Counted from the first letter of the stretch, positions 1 to 6,828 are shown. The stretch is 8,795 nucleotides of DNA from Spirochaetia bacterium (GCA_025997755.1 BNVA01000083.1:1-8795), one strand, 5' to 3'. The notes: generated by a model not told the origin, from the sequence alone. Translations and numbers: made by a program.

Positions 1-980
1 TTTCAACGGTAAATGCGAATTTAGCGCCGCTTCACCGTTACTACGCTCTGCGCAAACGGGCTTTAGGGCTGGAAAATTTACGCCACTGGGATGTTTATGC
101 CCCGATTGTGCCAAAGGCAGCAAAAAACACAAGCTGGGACGAGGCGGTATCCTTGATAGCAGATGCGCTTGCTCCGCTTGGAAGTGAATATGTCGGCACA
201 TTGCGCAATGGGCTTTTGGGAGGCTGGGCTGATCGCTACGAGAACAAGGGTAAGCGGAGCGGGGCTTTTTCGTCGGGCTGTTATTCAAGTGATCCCTATA
301 TTTTGATGAACTACAAAGAGGACTCCGTGCGTGATATTTTTACGCTGGCGCACGAAGGCGGGCACTCGATGCACTCATGGTATTCGGCGCGGAATAATCC
401 TTTTATGCAGTACAGCTACACAATTTTTGAGGCGGAGGTAGCGAGTACATTTAACGAGGAATTGCTCTACCGCCATCTGTTAAAAAATGCCGCCGGTAGG
501 GAATTAAAGCGCTATATCGTGAACAAACGGCTTGACGACATACTGGCGACACTATACCGTCAAACTATGTTCGCGGAATATGAGAAGCGGACACACGAGC
601 TTGAAGAGGCAGGTACGCCGCTTACCGTGGATGTTCTGCGATCCGAATACCGCGCCCTTATGCAAAAATACTTCGGCTCCGGTATGGTTTTGGAGGATAC
701 AAGCGATATGGAAGGCTTGCGTATTCCGCACTTTTACCGCGCTTTCTATGTTTACAAGTATTCGACAGGCATTTCGGCATCGCTGGCTCTTGCAGAAAGG
801 GTTCTACAAGGCGGCGCTGCTGAGCGTGATGATTATTTTAAATTTTTACGCTCAGGCGGATCGCGCTTCCCCATCGAAAGTCTTAAAATTGCCGGTGTGG
901 ATATGTCAAAACCCGCTCCTATAGCCGCCGCCTGTGCTTTATTTGACAAACTCGTTACCGAATTGGAAGGTTTGCTATAG
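1..980 (+). CDS. pepF: Oligoendopeptidase F (M3B zinc peptidase), C-terminal part; 5' end outside window
   Basis: This is a cytoplasmic zinc metallopeptidase that hydrolyses oligopeptides of roughly 7-17 residues in peptide recycling (family knowledge). The frame is open from the window edge, with the first full codon at position 3. It gives 325 residues ending at TAG 978-980, about the C-terminal half of a family whose members are near 600 residues. The N-terminal text YYALRKRALGLENLRHWDVY is typical PepF, so the GTG at 108 is internal and not the start. The zinc site is HEGGH at fragment residues 117-121 (bases 351-365), with the third ligand Glu about 24 residues later in FEAEVAS (Glu145). 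The C-terminal segment FYRAFYVYKYSTGISAS and the closing FKFLRSGGSRFPIE also fit the family. A second in-frame stop (TGA 981-983) follows directly, because the heptamer array begins at the next base. Identification is secure; the missing N-terminal half cannot be assessed. Confidence 0.95.
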   Translation, partial: STVNANLAPLHRYYALRKRALGLENLRHWDVYAPIVPKAAKNTSWDEAVSLIADALAPLGSEYVGTLRNGLLGGWADRYENKGKRSGAFSSGCYSSDPYILMNYKEDSVRDIFTLAHEGGHSMHSWYSARNNPFMQYSYTIFEAEVASTFNEELLYRHLLKNAAGRELKRYIVNKRLDDILATLYRQTMFAEYEKRTHELEEAGTPLTVDVLRSEYRALMQKYFGSGMVLEDTSDMEGLRIPHFYRAFYVYKYSTGISASLALAERVLQGGAAERDDYFKFLRSGGSRFPIESLKIAGVDMSKPAPIAAACALFDKLVTELEGLL

Positions 981-1054
981 TGAGTAGTGAGTAGTGAGTA
1001 GTGAGTAGTGAGTAGTGAGTAGTGAGTAGTGAGTAGTGAGTAGTGAGTAGTGAG
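981..1054 (+). repeat. Heptanucleotide tandem array, (TGAGTAG) x 10 plus 4 bases
   Basis: There are ten perfect copies of TGAGTAG at 981-1050 and a partial copy TGAG at 1051-1054. The array starts on the base after the pepF stop codon and ends just before the likely ATG of the M15 gene. A 7-base period walks through all three frames, so TGA and TAG stops occur in every plus-strand frame. The complementary strand has no stop in any frame. The perfect copies suggest recent expansion or ongoing homogenisation by slippage. The unit shares a GAGTA core with the reverse complement of the second array at 1119-1164. Short tandem heptamers are known from cyanobacteria; I cannot say whether this one is a known family. 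Confidence 0.97.
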
Positions 1055-1057
1055 ACT

Positions 1058-2158
1058 ATGGGGGTTAATGTGATTTTGTCAAGGTGTCTGTACTTAGTTT
1101 TTAAATCGAAAAAATCACTACTCCTTACTCCTTACTCCTTACTCCTTAGAAATTCCTTACTCCTTATTTTCCTCTTTCCCACTAAAATTTTTTCTCTTGG
1201 TAACGCGCAATCTAATTGGATGATGCCTGTTCCGCAATCTATTATTCAGGAGGAGCCGAATTATATTTCAGCATTTGAGGAAGTAAACCCGCTTGAGATC
1301 AGAAGTTCCGCGATGAATCCCCTTGCGCCGGATGTTGTGCTTACAAAAAATGACAGAGGGCGACAAGTTGTGGAATCTTTGTCAAAGGCTTATCCAAAAA
1401 TTATAAAAGATTTTGCATTTATAGACGGCGATTGGGCGGTTAAATTACGCGGCAACTGGTATTACTATGCAGACGGCAAATTTTTGCCGGAAACGGCGCG
1501 CGAGTCTGCCGCAAAGTACAGTCCCCAGCCGTTCTACCCATATCCTAAAAAATTACCGGCATGGGAACCTCCCAGTATTGAGGATGCGGCGCGTATGATT
1601 GCAGCATCAAAACAGAGGCGCAGCGGAGCGGTATCAAACCGTTCGTTGTTTTTTTTTGACGAACTCTGGAATATCCGCAGCCGCGCCGAGGCATGGGATC
1701 AGGTTAAATCCATACATTTCCTTGGGCAGGAGATCCTTGTTCACCACGTGATTCTTGAGGAACTTGCCCTTGTCGAACAGCTTATCAACAAGGCTGCGAA
1801 AACCGACAAGGAAGTTAAACTTTGGCTGTCCAACATTGATTCGATAACCTCATGGAATTGGAGAAATATTGCGGACGTTCAAAGCCGGAGCAATCACGCC
1901 TACGGAATTGCTATAGACCTAGTAAGCAGAAATCCCAAAAAACTGGAAACCTACTGGCTTTGGACTTTGCAGAATAATATCGACTTTTGGGATGTACCGT
2001 ATTCAAAACGAATCCACCCGCCGGACGCTGTTATCGAGGCGTTTGAGGCTTACGGCTTTATCTGGGGCGGCAAGTGGTCATTTTACGATACCATGCACTT
2101 TGAATACCGTCCAGAAATCCTGCTTCTTAACAATATCCCCCTTACCGGCGAGTATTGA
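1058..2158 (+). CDS. Secreted M15-family peptidase (VanY / D-Ala-D-Ala carboxypeptidase-like)
   Basis: This is probably an envelope zinc peptidase that trims peptidoglycan stem peptides. From ATG 1058 it has 366 residues. The M15 zinc site is visible at the C-terminus: SNHAYGIAIDL gives His280 and Asp287, and YGFIWGGKWSFYDTMHFEYR gives His347 within MHFE. Carboxypeptidase versus endopeptidase activity cannot be decided from sequence. Residues about 20-50 look like a signal peptide: KSKK, then leucine-rich stretches, then SLGNA before Gln51, a plausible signal peptidase I site. Much of that hydrophobic stretch is encoded by the TACTCCT repeats. The middle region (roughly residues 85-260) is not one I recognise. 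The start is uncertain: ATG 1058 follows the array without a good Shine-Dalgarno, while GTG 1070 has GGGGG five bases upstream. The TGAGTAG array closes the frame 5' of about 1043. A T9 run lies at 1649-1657. Confidence 0.85.
   Translation: MGVNVILSRCLYLVFKSKKSLLLTPYSLLLRNSLLLIFLFPTKIFSLGNAQSNWMMPVPQSIIQEEPNYISAFEEVNPLEIRSSAMNPLAPDVVLTKNDRGRQVVESLSKAYPKIIKDFAFIDGDWAVKLRGNWYYYADGKFLPETARESAAKYSPQPFYPYPKKLPAWEPPSIEDAARMIAASKQRRSGAVSNRSLFFFDELWNIRSRAEAWDQVKSIHFLGQEILVHHVILEELALVEQLINKAAKTDKEVKLWLSNIDSITSWNWRNIADVQSRSNHAYGIAIDLVSRNPKKLETYWLWTLQNNIDFWDVPYSKRIHPPDAVIEAFEAYGFIWGGKWSFYDTMHFEYRPEILLLNNIPLTGEY
1119..1164 (+). repeat. Second heptanucleotide array (TACTCCT), inside the M15 signal-peptide coding region
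   Basis: Four tandem TACTCCT copies occupy 1119-1146 and a fifth copy lies at 1158-1164 after an 11-base interruption. The reverse complement AGGAGTA shares GAGTA with the first array (GTGAGTA in the same phase), so the two arrays are inverted relatives. In RNA, each unit pair could form five Watson-Crick pairs plus one G-U with one mismatch. The plus strand is open in all three frames, reading a cyclic leucine-rich heptapeptide (YSLLLTP). The reverse strand has TAA stops in all frames. The array is in frame with, and forms part of, the M15 leader peptide. Confidence 0.93.
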
Positions 2159-2160
2159 TT

Positions 2161-2190
2161 TTGTCATGCTAAACAAAACGGTTGGATAAA
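2161..2190 (+). promoter_or_regulatory. Possible sigma-70-type promoter upstream of comEC
   Basis: TTGTCA at 2161-2166 (5 of 6 to the -35 consensus) and GATAAA at 2185-2190 (4 of 6 to the -10) are separated by 18 bases. They lie in the roughly 100-base gap between the M15 stop and comEC. This is an AT-rich region where chance matches are common, and the -10 is poor. It would give comEC-rsmA its own transcript, but read-through from the M15 gene is equally possible. Confidence 0.2.
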
Positions 2191-2260
2191 GAAAATCACG
2201 AATATTTTAATTTTTTAGAAAACATAAAAGCGCTATGCGTAAAAACGCCGTTTGTTTTTT

Positions 2261-3847
2261 ATGAAAATCCCGATAGTTGTATGCTTTGGCACTATTGCCT
2301 CTTATTACGGTCTCGTGCCTTTTTTTAACGCAGGAAAGGCGGCGGAAGCTCTTATTTTTTCTGCCATTATCTTTGCCTTGTCAGGAGCGGCGTTTTGTGT
2401 TGCCGGTAAAAGGGGTAGGGGGGATGGCGGCCTTCTAAACTCTTATCCTGTACAATGGGGGCAAAATTATGTACCTCATAATTTTGAGCCTCTCTCCCCC
2501 CTACGCTCCAAAGGTTGCTTCGCAATGCTTTTACGCTGCCCCCGTGCGATCCTGCTAATATGTTTTGCAGCCGGTTTTACGCTTGGCTTGTTTTGCCGCA
2601 TACAAGCCAACCGGCAGAGTCTTGTTAGTTTAGGACAAGCTGCGGAGCAAATTACCGCCGTTTCAGGGCTTCTTCTCGACGATCCTAGAACCACATCAAC
2701 AGGCAGGGGAATGGGTACCATGGATTTACATTTTGTTACAGGCAGTGGCAGGGTTCAAACTTCCGCCAAAGGCAAGACATTAGTCTTTTTTACCGAAGGC
2801 AGCCTTCCGCGTCTTAGAGAATTCGGCAGGGGAAGCGAAGTTTTTGTAGAAGGAAATTTCATCATAAGGGAGGATGGCGGCGGCGGTACGCCAATGTTCC
2901 GCGCCGTATCCGTACACATCGCACGCGGCGGCGGCTCCATAGATCAGCTTAGGACACGATGCCGCCTTGCGCTTATCGACACATTCGGCAAAGCGGGAAA
3001 ATGGGGAGGGCTTGCCCTTGCCCTCTTAATCGGCATAAGGGACAACCTCGATACCGAGCTTGCCCGTCAATATCAGCTTGCAGGCTGCTCGTACATTCTT
3101 GCGCTGTCCGGTATGCACTTGGCGATAGTTTCATCGCTTATAGCTTTTTTGTTGAAGCGTCCGCTTGGTTTAAAAGCCGCCGCAGCTTTGGGAGCGGTTT
3201 TTGTTTTACTCTATGTTTTTCTTGTGGGGGCGCAGCCTTCGCTTACGCGGGCGGCGATCATGTACATAATCGGCAGTGCGGCAATTATCGGCGCTTTTCC
3301 GTCAAATCCGGCGCTGCTTCTTGCCATGTCATTCATCTTTCAGATCGTCTTTCAAAGTGAATCGGGAGACAGCATTTCTTTTTTGCTTTCGTATCTCGCC
3401 CTTGCCGGTATACTAAGCGTAGGACAGTCATTCGCGTTCTTCCTAAAAGGCAAACTGCCGGACATTATAGCCTCGCCGCTTTCCGCGTCTTTGGGCGCGT
3501 TTTTTGCAACCATGGCGGTAAGTTTTTATTTTTTTGGTACGGTTTCCCTTGCCGGAATTGCCGCCGGACTTTTGATGGTACCGCTTACAACGGTTTTTAT
3601 GATAGGCGCTATTGCCCGTCTTGCATCAACCTTTGTCCTGCCTTTTTTAAATCCGGTTTTAGATTACGCGCTTTCCGTTGTTTATCGTATACTTGAAAAA
3701 ATCGCATACACTGCGGGAAAATTTCCGCCTGTTGTTATGCCGCCTAACGCGCTTGTTTTGATTGTGTCGATTTTTTTACCTATAGTCATTTTGGCTGCTC
3801 ATCAGTATATTGTTATTAAAAGGTATAGCATTGAACGATTTGATTAA
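2261..3847 (+). CDS. comEC: ComEC/Rec2-family DNA-uptake channel protein, lacking the metallo-beta-lactamase domain
   Basis: ComEC forms the inner-membrane channel that takes up single-stranded DNA in transformation (family knowledge). From ATG 2261 it has 528 residues. The order is: two N-terminal membrane segments (about 3-48), a proline- and arginine-containing palindromic stretch (about 51-94), a third membrane segment (about 95-113), a beta-rich OB-fold/DUF4131-like soluble region (about 120-215), then the competence domain with many hydrophobic helices. The family signature appears as AGCSYILALSGMHLAIVS with His286. The protein ends shortly after the last helix at HQYIVIKRYSIERFD, so the C-terminal metallo-beta-lactamase domain of full-length ComEC (usually 700-800 residues) is absent. 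No frame is visible in which it continues, because rsmA starts inside the 3' end. An upstream in-frame TTG at 2252 exists, but ATG 2261 is preferred. Neither start has a clear Shine-Dalgarno. Whether the cell is transformable cannot be inferred. Confidence 0.9.
   Translation: MKIPIVVCFGTIASYYGLVPFFNAGKAAEALIFSAIIFALSGAAFCVAGKRGRGDGGLLNSYPVQWGQNYVPHNFEPLSPLRSKGCFAMLLRCPRAILLICFAAGFTLGLFCRIQANRQSLVSLGQAAEQITAVSGLLLDDPRTTSTGRGMGTMDLHFVTGSGRVQTSAKGKTLVFFTEGSLPRLREFGRGSEVFVEGNFIIREDGGGGTPMFRAVSVHIARGGGSIDQLRTRCRLALIDTFGKAGKWGGLALALLIGIRDNLDTELARQYQLAGCSYILALSGMHLAIVSSLIAFLLKRPLGLKAAAALGAVFVLLYVFLVGAQPSLTRAAIMYIIGSAAIIGAFPSNPALLLAMSFIFQIVFQSESGDSISFLLSYLALAGILSVGQSFAFFLKGKLPDIIASPLSASLGAFFATMAVSFYFFGTVSLAGIAAGLLMVPLTTVFMIGAIARLASTFVLPFLNPVLDYALSVVYRILEKIAYTAGKFPPVVMPPNALVLIVSIFLPIVILAAHQYIVIKRYSIERFD
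2411..2543. repeat. Cluster of palindromes within comEC, possible in-frame inserted repeat element
   Basis: Several inverted repeats crowd this stretch. One is perfect: CAAAATTATG (2462-2471), 5-base loop, CATAATTTTG (2477-2486). An outer perfect 10-base pair, GTAGGGGGGA (2415-2424) and TCCCCCCTAC (2495-2504), encloses it. A small hairpin AAAGGTTGC/TTC/GCAATGCTTT (2510-2531) has one G-T and one bulge. A further pair is GGGGGCA (2457-2463) with TGCCCCC (2537-2543). The encoded segment, about residues 51-95, is polar and sits between two membrane segments. The frame is kept. Base composition differs from the flanks, with G6 and C6 runs beside AT-rich arms. Whether it is a mobile family needs other copies. 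Confidence 0.7.
3818..3823 (+). promoter_or_regulatory. Ribosome binding site supporting the TTG start of rsmA
   Basis: AAAAGG lies seven bases before TTG 3831 and inside the comEC coding end. No ATG or GTG is available in frame near this point, and the conserved KKFGQNFL motif begins only about 26 residues further on. This spacing is the main reason for choosing TTG 3831 over TTG 3810 or TTG 3840. Confidence 0.55.
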
Positions 3848-4733
3848 CTACAACTCGCCTTCTTCCATAAAAACATTTCTTGAAAGCCGCAGCCTTAATT
3901 TTCAAAAAAAGTTCGGACAGAATTTTTTAATAAATCAGGATGCGCGGAAACTTTTGTTAGATGCGCTGATGATCAAAGAAGGAGATACGGTTTGGGAGAT
4001 AGGAGCGGGGCTTGGCGCTATGACAGCCGGTCTTTTAAAAAGAGGCGCTTTTGTAAGCGCTTTTGAGATTGACAGGGGCTATTGTGAAGCGTTACGCGAA
4101 TTCTTCGGCGGTAATAAAAACTTTTGTCTTGTGGAAGGCGATGTACTAAAAACATCGCATAACGAAATTGTCCGTACCAAAATACCATCCTGTAATTTTT
4201 TTTTATTAGGCAATCTGCCTTACAATATTGCCGCCTCGGTAATTGCCGGGTTTATTGAAAATAAAATATTTTTTAAGCGTATAGTGATCACCGTGCAAAA
4301 AGAAGTTGCCGCCCGTATGCAGGCTAAACCAAAAGAAAAAGATTATTCCTCACTGTCGGTGTTATGCGCAACCGCATATAATGTCCGGCGTCTTTCAGTC
4401 TTTAAAGGCGAATATTTTTATCCTATTCCGAATGTTGATTCTGCCGGAGTCTGCTTTGAGCTTAAAGAGAATTTTAATCAGGATGAATATCCAAAAATGT
4501 TTTATCCCCTTGTGCGTTCATCCTTTGCATCCCGCAGAAAAACAATTAAAAACAATTTAATTATGTTTTTAAAGAATAAGAACCAGATTGTAAATTCTTC
4601 CGGTGCAGAGGATATTTGTTTTAAGGCGTTAGAAGAAAGCGGCATAGCGCCTAACGAACGTGCCGAGAATCTGTCGTTAGATGATTTTAAGCGTTTAGCT
4701 TTATCTATCGAGAGTATCTTCGCCTTAAAATAA
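3831..4733 (+). CDS. rsmA: 16S rRNA (adenine1518-N6/adenine1519-N6)-dimethyltransferase
   Basis: RsmA (KsgA) uses S-adenosylmethionine to dimethylate two adjacent adenines in the 3' terminal hairpin of 16S rRNA, a late step of 30S assembly; loss gives kasugamycin resistance (family knowledge). From TTG 3831 it has 300 residues, a normal length. Visible motifs in order are: KKFGQNFL (26-33); the SAM-binding loop WEIGAGLGAMT with Glu56 and GAGLG (58-62); the acidic FEIDR; EGDVLK; the catalytic GNLPYN (NLPYN 128-132); QKEVAARM; FYPIPNVDSAG; and RRKTIKNNL in the RNA-binding C-terminal region. All catalytic elements are intact. The start overlaps the comEC end by 17 bases, implying translational coupling. 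Its stop overlaps the convergent chemoreceptor gene by 9 bases. A T9 run lies at 4196-4204, just before the catalytic motif. Confidence 0.96.
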   Translation: MNDLINYNSPSSIKTFLESRSLNFQKKFGQNFLINQDARKLLLDALMIKEGDTVWEIGAGLGAMTAGLLKRGAFVSAFEIDRGYCEALREFFGGNKNFCLVEGDVLKTSHNEIVRTKIPSCNFFLLGNLPYNIAASVIAGFIENKIFFKRIVITVQKEVAARMQAKPKEKDYSSLSVLCATAYNVRRLSVFKGEYFYPIPNVDSAGVCFELKENFNQDEYPKMFYPLVRSSFASRRKTIKNNLIMFLKNKNQIVNSSGAEDICFKALEESGIAPNERAENLSLDDFKRLALSIESIFALK

Positions 4734-6821
4734 ACCCAGCGACGGTCCCGGTCCTCCCGACTTGGCGCTGTTTTCCGCATCGTCAAGCGATAAAATCAAC
4801 TGCTGTATCGAATCCAGCGCCGCAGTAATCTCAATGGAAGAAGCCTTTAGTTTTACGGAGTTTTGATTCATAGACTCAAGATCGTTTGTTAATTGCATCG
4901 TGGAATTTGATATACCGTATTGCGTCTGTATAATATCGGTAAAATTCGATTCCGCAACGCTGACGCCTTCTGTCATCTGCTCCATAACGGCATCGGTCTT
5001 GTTGGAAAGATCCATTGATGTTTTTATCTGTTTTATAATATTCTTTATGTTGCTGGAAATAACGTTTGCATTTTCCGATGTGGTACTGGCAAGAGATCGT
5101 ATCTCACTGGCAACAACGGAAAAACCTTTGCCGGATTCACCGGCGTGCGCCGCTTCTATCGCGGCGTTCATTGCCAAAAGATTTGTAGATGCAGCTACAT
5201 CTTCTATAACATCCGTAATGCCCGCAATTTCGTTTGTAGTCTGTTCAACTTCGGCAAATGCCTTTAACATAGCCTGCATATCTTTTTTTGCTCTTCCTGT
5301 AGATTTCCCTAACTCTTCTATATCGTGTTTTTTCTGTTCCGACGTATTTGTTAAATTTTGAATCTGATCGATTAAGGCTCTTACTTTTACACTGGATTGA
5401 TCCAGCACCTCACCCTGCCGGGTTGTAACACCTATATAATTTGAAACCTGCGCATGAAGTTTCTGTAAAGTTTCTTTTGATTTTTCAACTTCAAAGATCA
5501 AATGGTTTGCCAAATCGACAGCTTCTTTTTTAACCGTATCGTCCGAAATAATTTTTGCTTTAAGAAAATGATGACAGTTTTCTTTTTTGTTAAATCCGTT
5601 AAAAATGGCATTAGCCATTCCCAGACAGGTGCCGTAACCGCACGCGGAGCAGTTAAACATATCCTCCGGTCTGAATTTATGCATAGACGTAAAGACAGAC
5701 TGTAATTCTGCATAGCTTGGAATTTTTATCTGTTTGTGTATTTTTTCAAGGTTTTTATATGAACGCTTGTATATATCTTCTTTCCAATATTTTTTTACCG
5801 CGCGTTTAAGGCGTCCGCCGCCTAAGGTTTTTTTATTTTTCTCTATGTGCGCCGCGCTCCTTTTTGCTATCTTTGCTTCCAGTCTGTCAATAGGCTCGTG
5901 GTAGTTGCCTGTACCGGGACCGCCGTTGCAGCCCGCCTCACAGTTAAGACAATCAACAATAAAAGGAGCGCTGCCTTCTTTTAGCATTTCGGGCAGCTCA
6001 TTAAGGTAGCGATATATAATTTCCGTGCCTTCGATTTTTCGTATCTTAGGAACTACAGCCGGAGCATCGCGGGCTACCGTATCGCGCAAGCCGCCGGGTG
6101 TTGAAAAAAGTACGGCTCTTTCCGCCTGCGGCCCCTCGTACTCAACAGACGAAAAAGATGCGATAGATTTTTTTTCGTCTGCCAATTTTTCTTTTAGCCT
6201 TAACAAAGTAACATTGTAATGAACAAGTCCTGTTTCCTCGAATTCTCTTTTTTTTGCCGCGCAGGGCGAGATAGCGGCGATTTTTGCCTTTGAGTATTTA
6301 GGAAAGAAATGTTTTATCATAGCCGCCGTATGCAACATAGGACTATGCGCCGGTGCAAGCCACTGTAAAAGCTCCGGTTTGTAAATTTCACAGTATGTAA
6401 CAATGGCGGCGCAGGGCTGCGCAATTATAACCGGCGGTTTATTTTTCTCCGCATGGTTAAGGTAAGACTTAACCGTTAATTCCGCACCGAACGAAACATC
6501 AAAATTTGCCTTAACGCCTTTTGATTTTAAGTAGCCGTTTAACTTTAGTATGTCACCAAAAACAGCGGCCGCTGCCGGCGCTACTATTGTTACTATTTCC
6601 TGTCCGGCGGCTAGGTCGTTAAAAAACTGTTCCGTATCGTCGTTATACGATCTGGCATTTTTGGTACACGCAGGGATACAACGCCCGCAGCCTAAACAAA
6701 GTTTGTCAACAACAGAAACAATATCGCCTGAAGCGTCAATACACATTTTTACAGGACAAACGGTTACACAACTGTGGCAGTTGTTACATTTACTTTTATC
6801 AACGGTTATTAGTTGATCCAT
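4725..6821 (-). CDS. Soluble chemoreceptor with N-terminal sensory [FeFe]-hydrogenase-like domain (HydS type)
   Basis: The protein has 698 residues and no membrane segment, so it is a cytoplasmic transducer. Domains in order: two 4Fe-4S clusters (Cys12, 15, 18, 22 and 42, 45, 48, 52); an [FeFe]-hydrogenase H-cluster domain (about 75-320); a further 4Fe-4S motif CSACGYGTC...C (Cys391, 394, 399, 416); coiled coil from about 430; and an MCP signalling domain with the hairpin tip around 531-580 (TNLLAMNAAIEAAHAGE). The four H-cluster cysteines appear kept: AQPCAAIV (Cys137), SPCAAKKREFE (Cys187), and NCEAGCNGG (Cys294, Cys298). The first motif departs from the catalytic TSCCPxW: the proton-relay cysteine position reads Pro136. 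This fits the sensory group C hydrogenases, of which a chemotaxis-linked subgroup is known, including in termite-gut treponemes. Inference: it senses H2 or redox state and signals through CheA/CheW. There is no C-terminal CheR-tether motif (it ends SLGLF). A near-consensus ribosome site precedes ATG 6821. Confidence 0.92.
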   Translation of the reverse strand: MDQLITVDKSKCNNCHSCVTVCPVKMCIDASGDIVSVVDKLCLGCGRCIPACTKNARSYNDDTEQFFNDLAAGQEIVTIVAPAAAAVFGDILKLNGYLKSKGVKANFDVSFGAELTVKSYLNHAEKNKPPVIIAQPCAAIVTYCEIYKPELLQWLAPAHSPMLHTAAMIKHFFPKYSKAKIAAISPCAAKKREFEETGLVHYNVTLLRLKEKLADEKKSIASFSSVEYEGPQAERAVLFSTPGGLRDTVARDAPAVVPKIRKIEGTEIIYRYLNELPEMLKEGSAPFIVDCLNCEAGCNGGPGTGNYHEPIDRLEAKIAKRSAAHIEKNKKTLGGGRLKRAVKKYWKEDIYKRSYKNLEKIHKQIKIPSYAELQSVFTSMHKFRPEDMFNCSACGYGTCLGMANAIFNGFNKKENCHHFLKAKIISDDTVKKEAVDLANHLIFEVEKSKETLQKLHAQVSNYIGVTTRQGEVLDQSSVKVRALIDQIQNLTNTSEQKKHDIEELGKSTGRAKKDMQAMLKAFAEVEQTTNEIAGITDVIEDVAASTNLLAMNAAIEAAHAGESGKGFSVVASEIRSLASTTSENANVISSNIKNIIKQIKTSMDLSNKTDAVMEQMTEGVSVAESNFTDIIQTQYGISNSTMQLTNDLESMNQNSVKLKASSIEITAALDSIQQLILSLDDAENSAKSGGPGPSLGLF

Positions 6822-6828
6822 GATAATA

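Noticed and set aside
108..110. GTG at 108 as the start of the pepF-like gene
   Set aside because: The frame is open to the window edge and encodes conserved PepF residues upstream, so this GTG is an internal valine.
981..1164. Heptamer arrays as a CRISPR array
   Set aside because: The units are 7 bases long and directly abutting, without unique spacers; this is a simple tandem repeat.
1649..1657. T9 run in the M15 gene as a phase-variation tract
   Set aside because: The tract encodes a plausible Phe-Phe-Phe in frame, and such runs are frequent in this AT-leaning sequence (another T9 is in the clearly essential-type rsmA at 4196-4204). No special evidence for switching.
2241..2260. A-rich/T-rich hairpin just before comEC as a terminator of the M15 gene
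   Set aside because: The stem is almost all A-T with a bulge, and the T run directly abuts the comEC start codon. It is too weak to call a terminator, though it could affect comEC translation.
4900..5361. Plus-strand 153-residue open frame inside the chemoreceptor gene
   Set aside because: It is antisense to the conserved MCP signalling domain and shows no recognisable family features; it is a shadow of the real gene.
4725..6821. The minus-strand protein as a catalytic hydrogenase
   Set aside because: The H-cluster motifs are the sensory variant without the proton-relay cysteine, and the C-terminus is a chemoreceptor signalling domain, so a sensor role is favoured.
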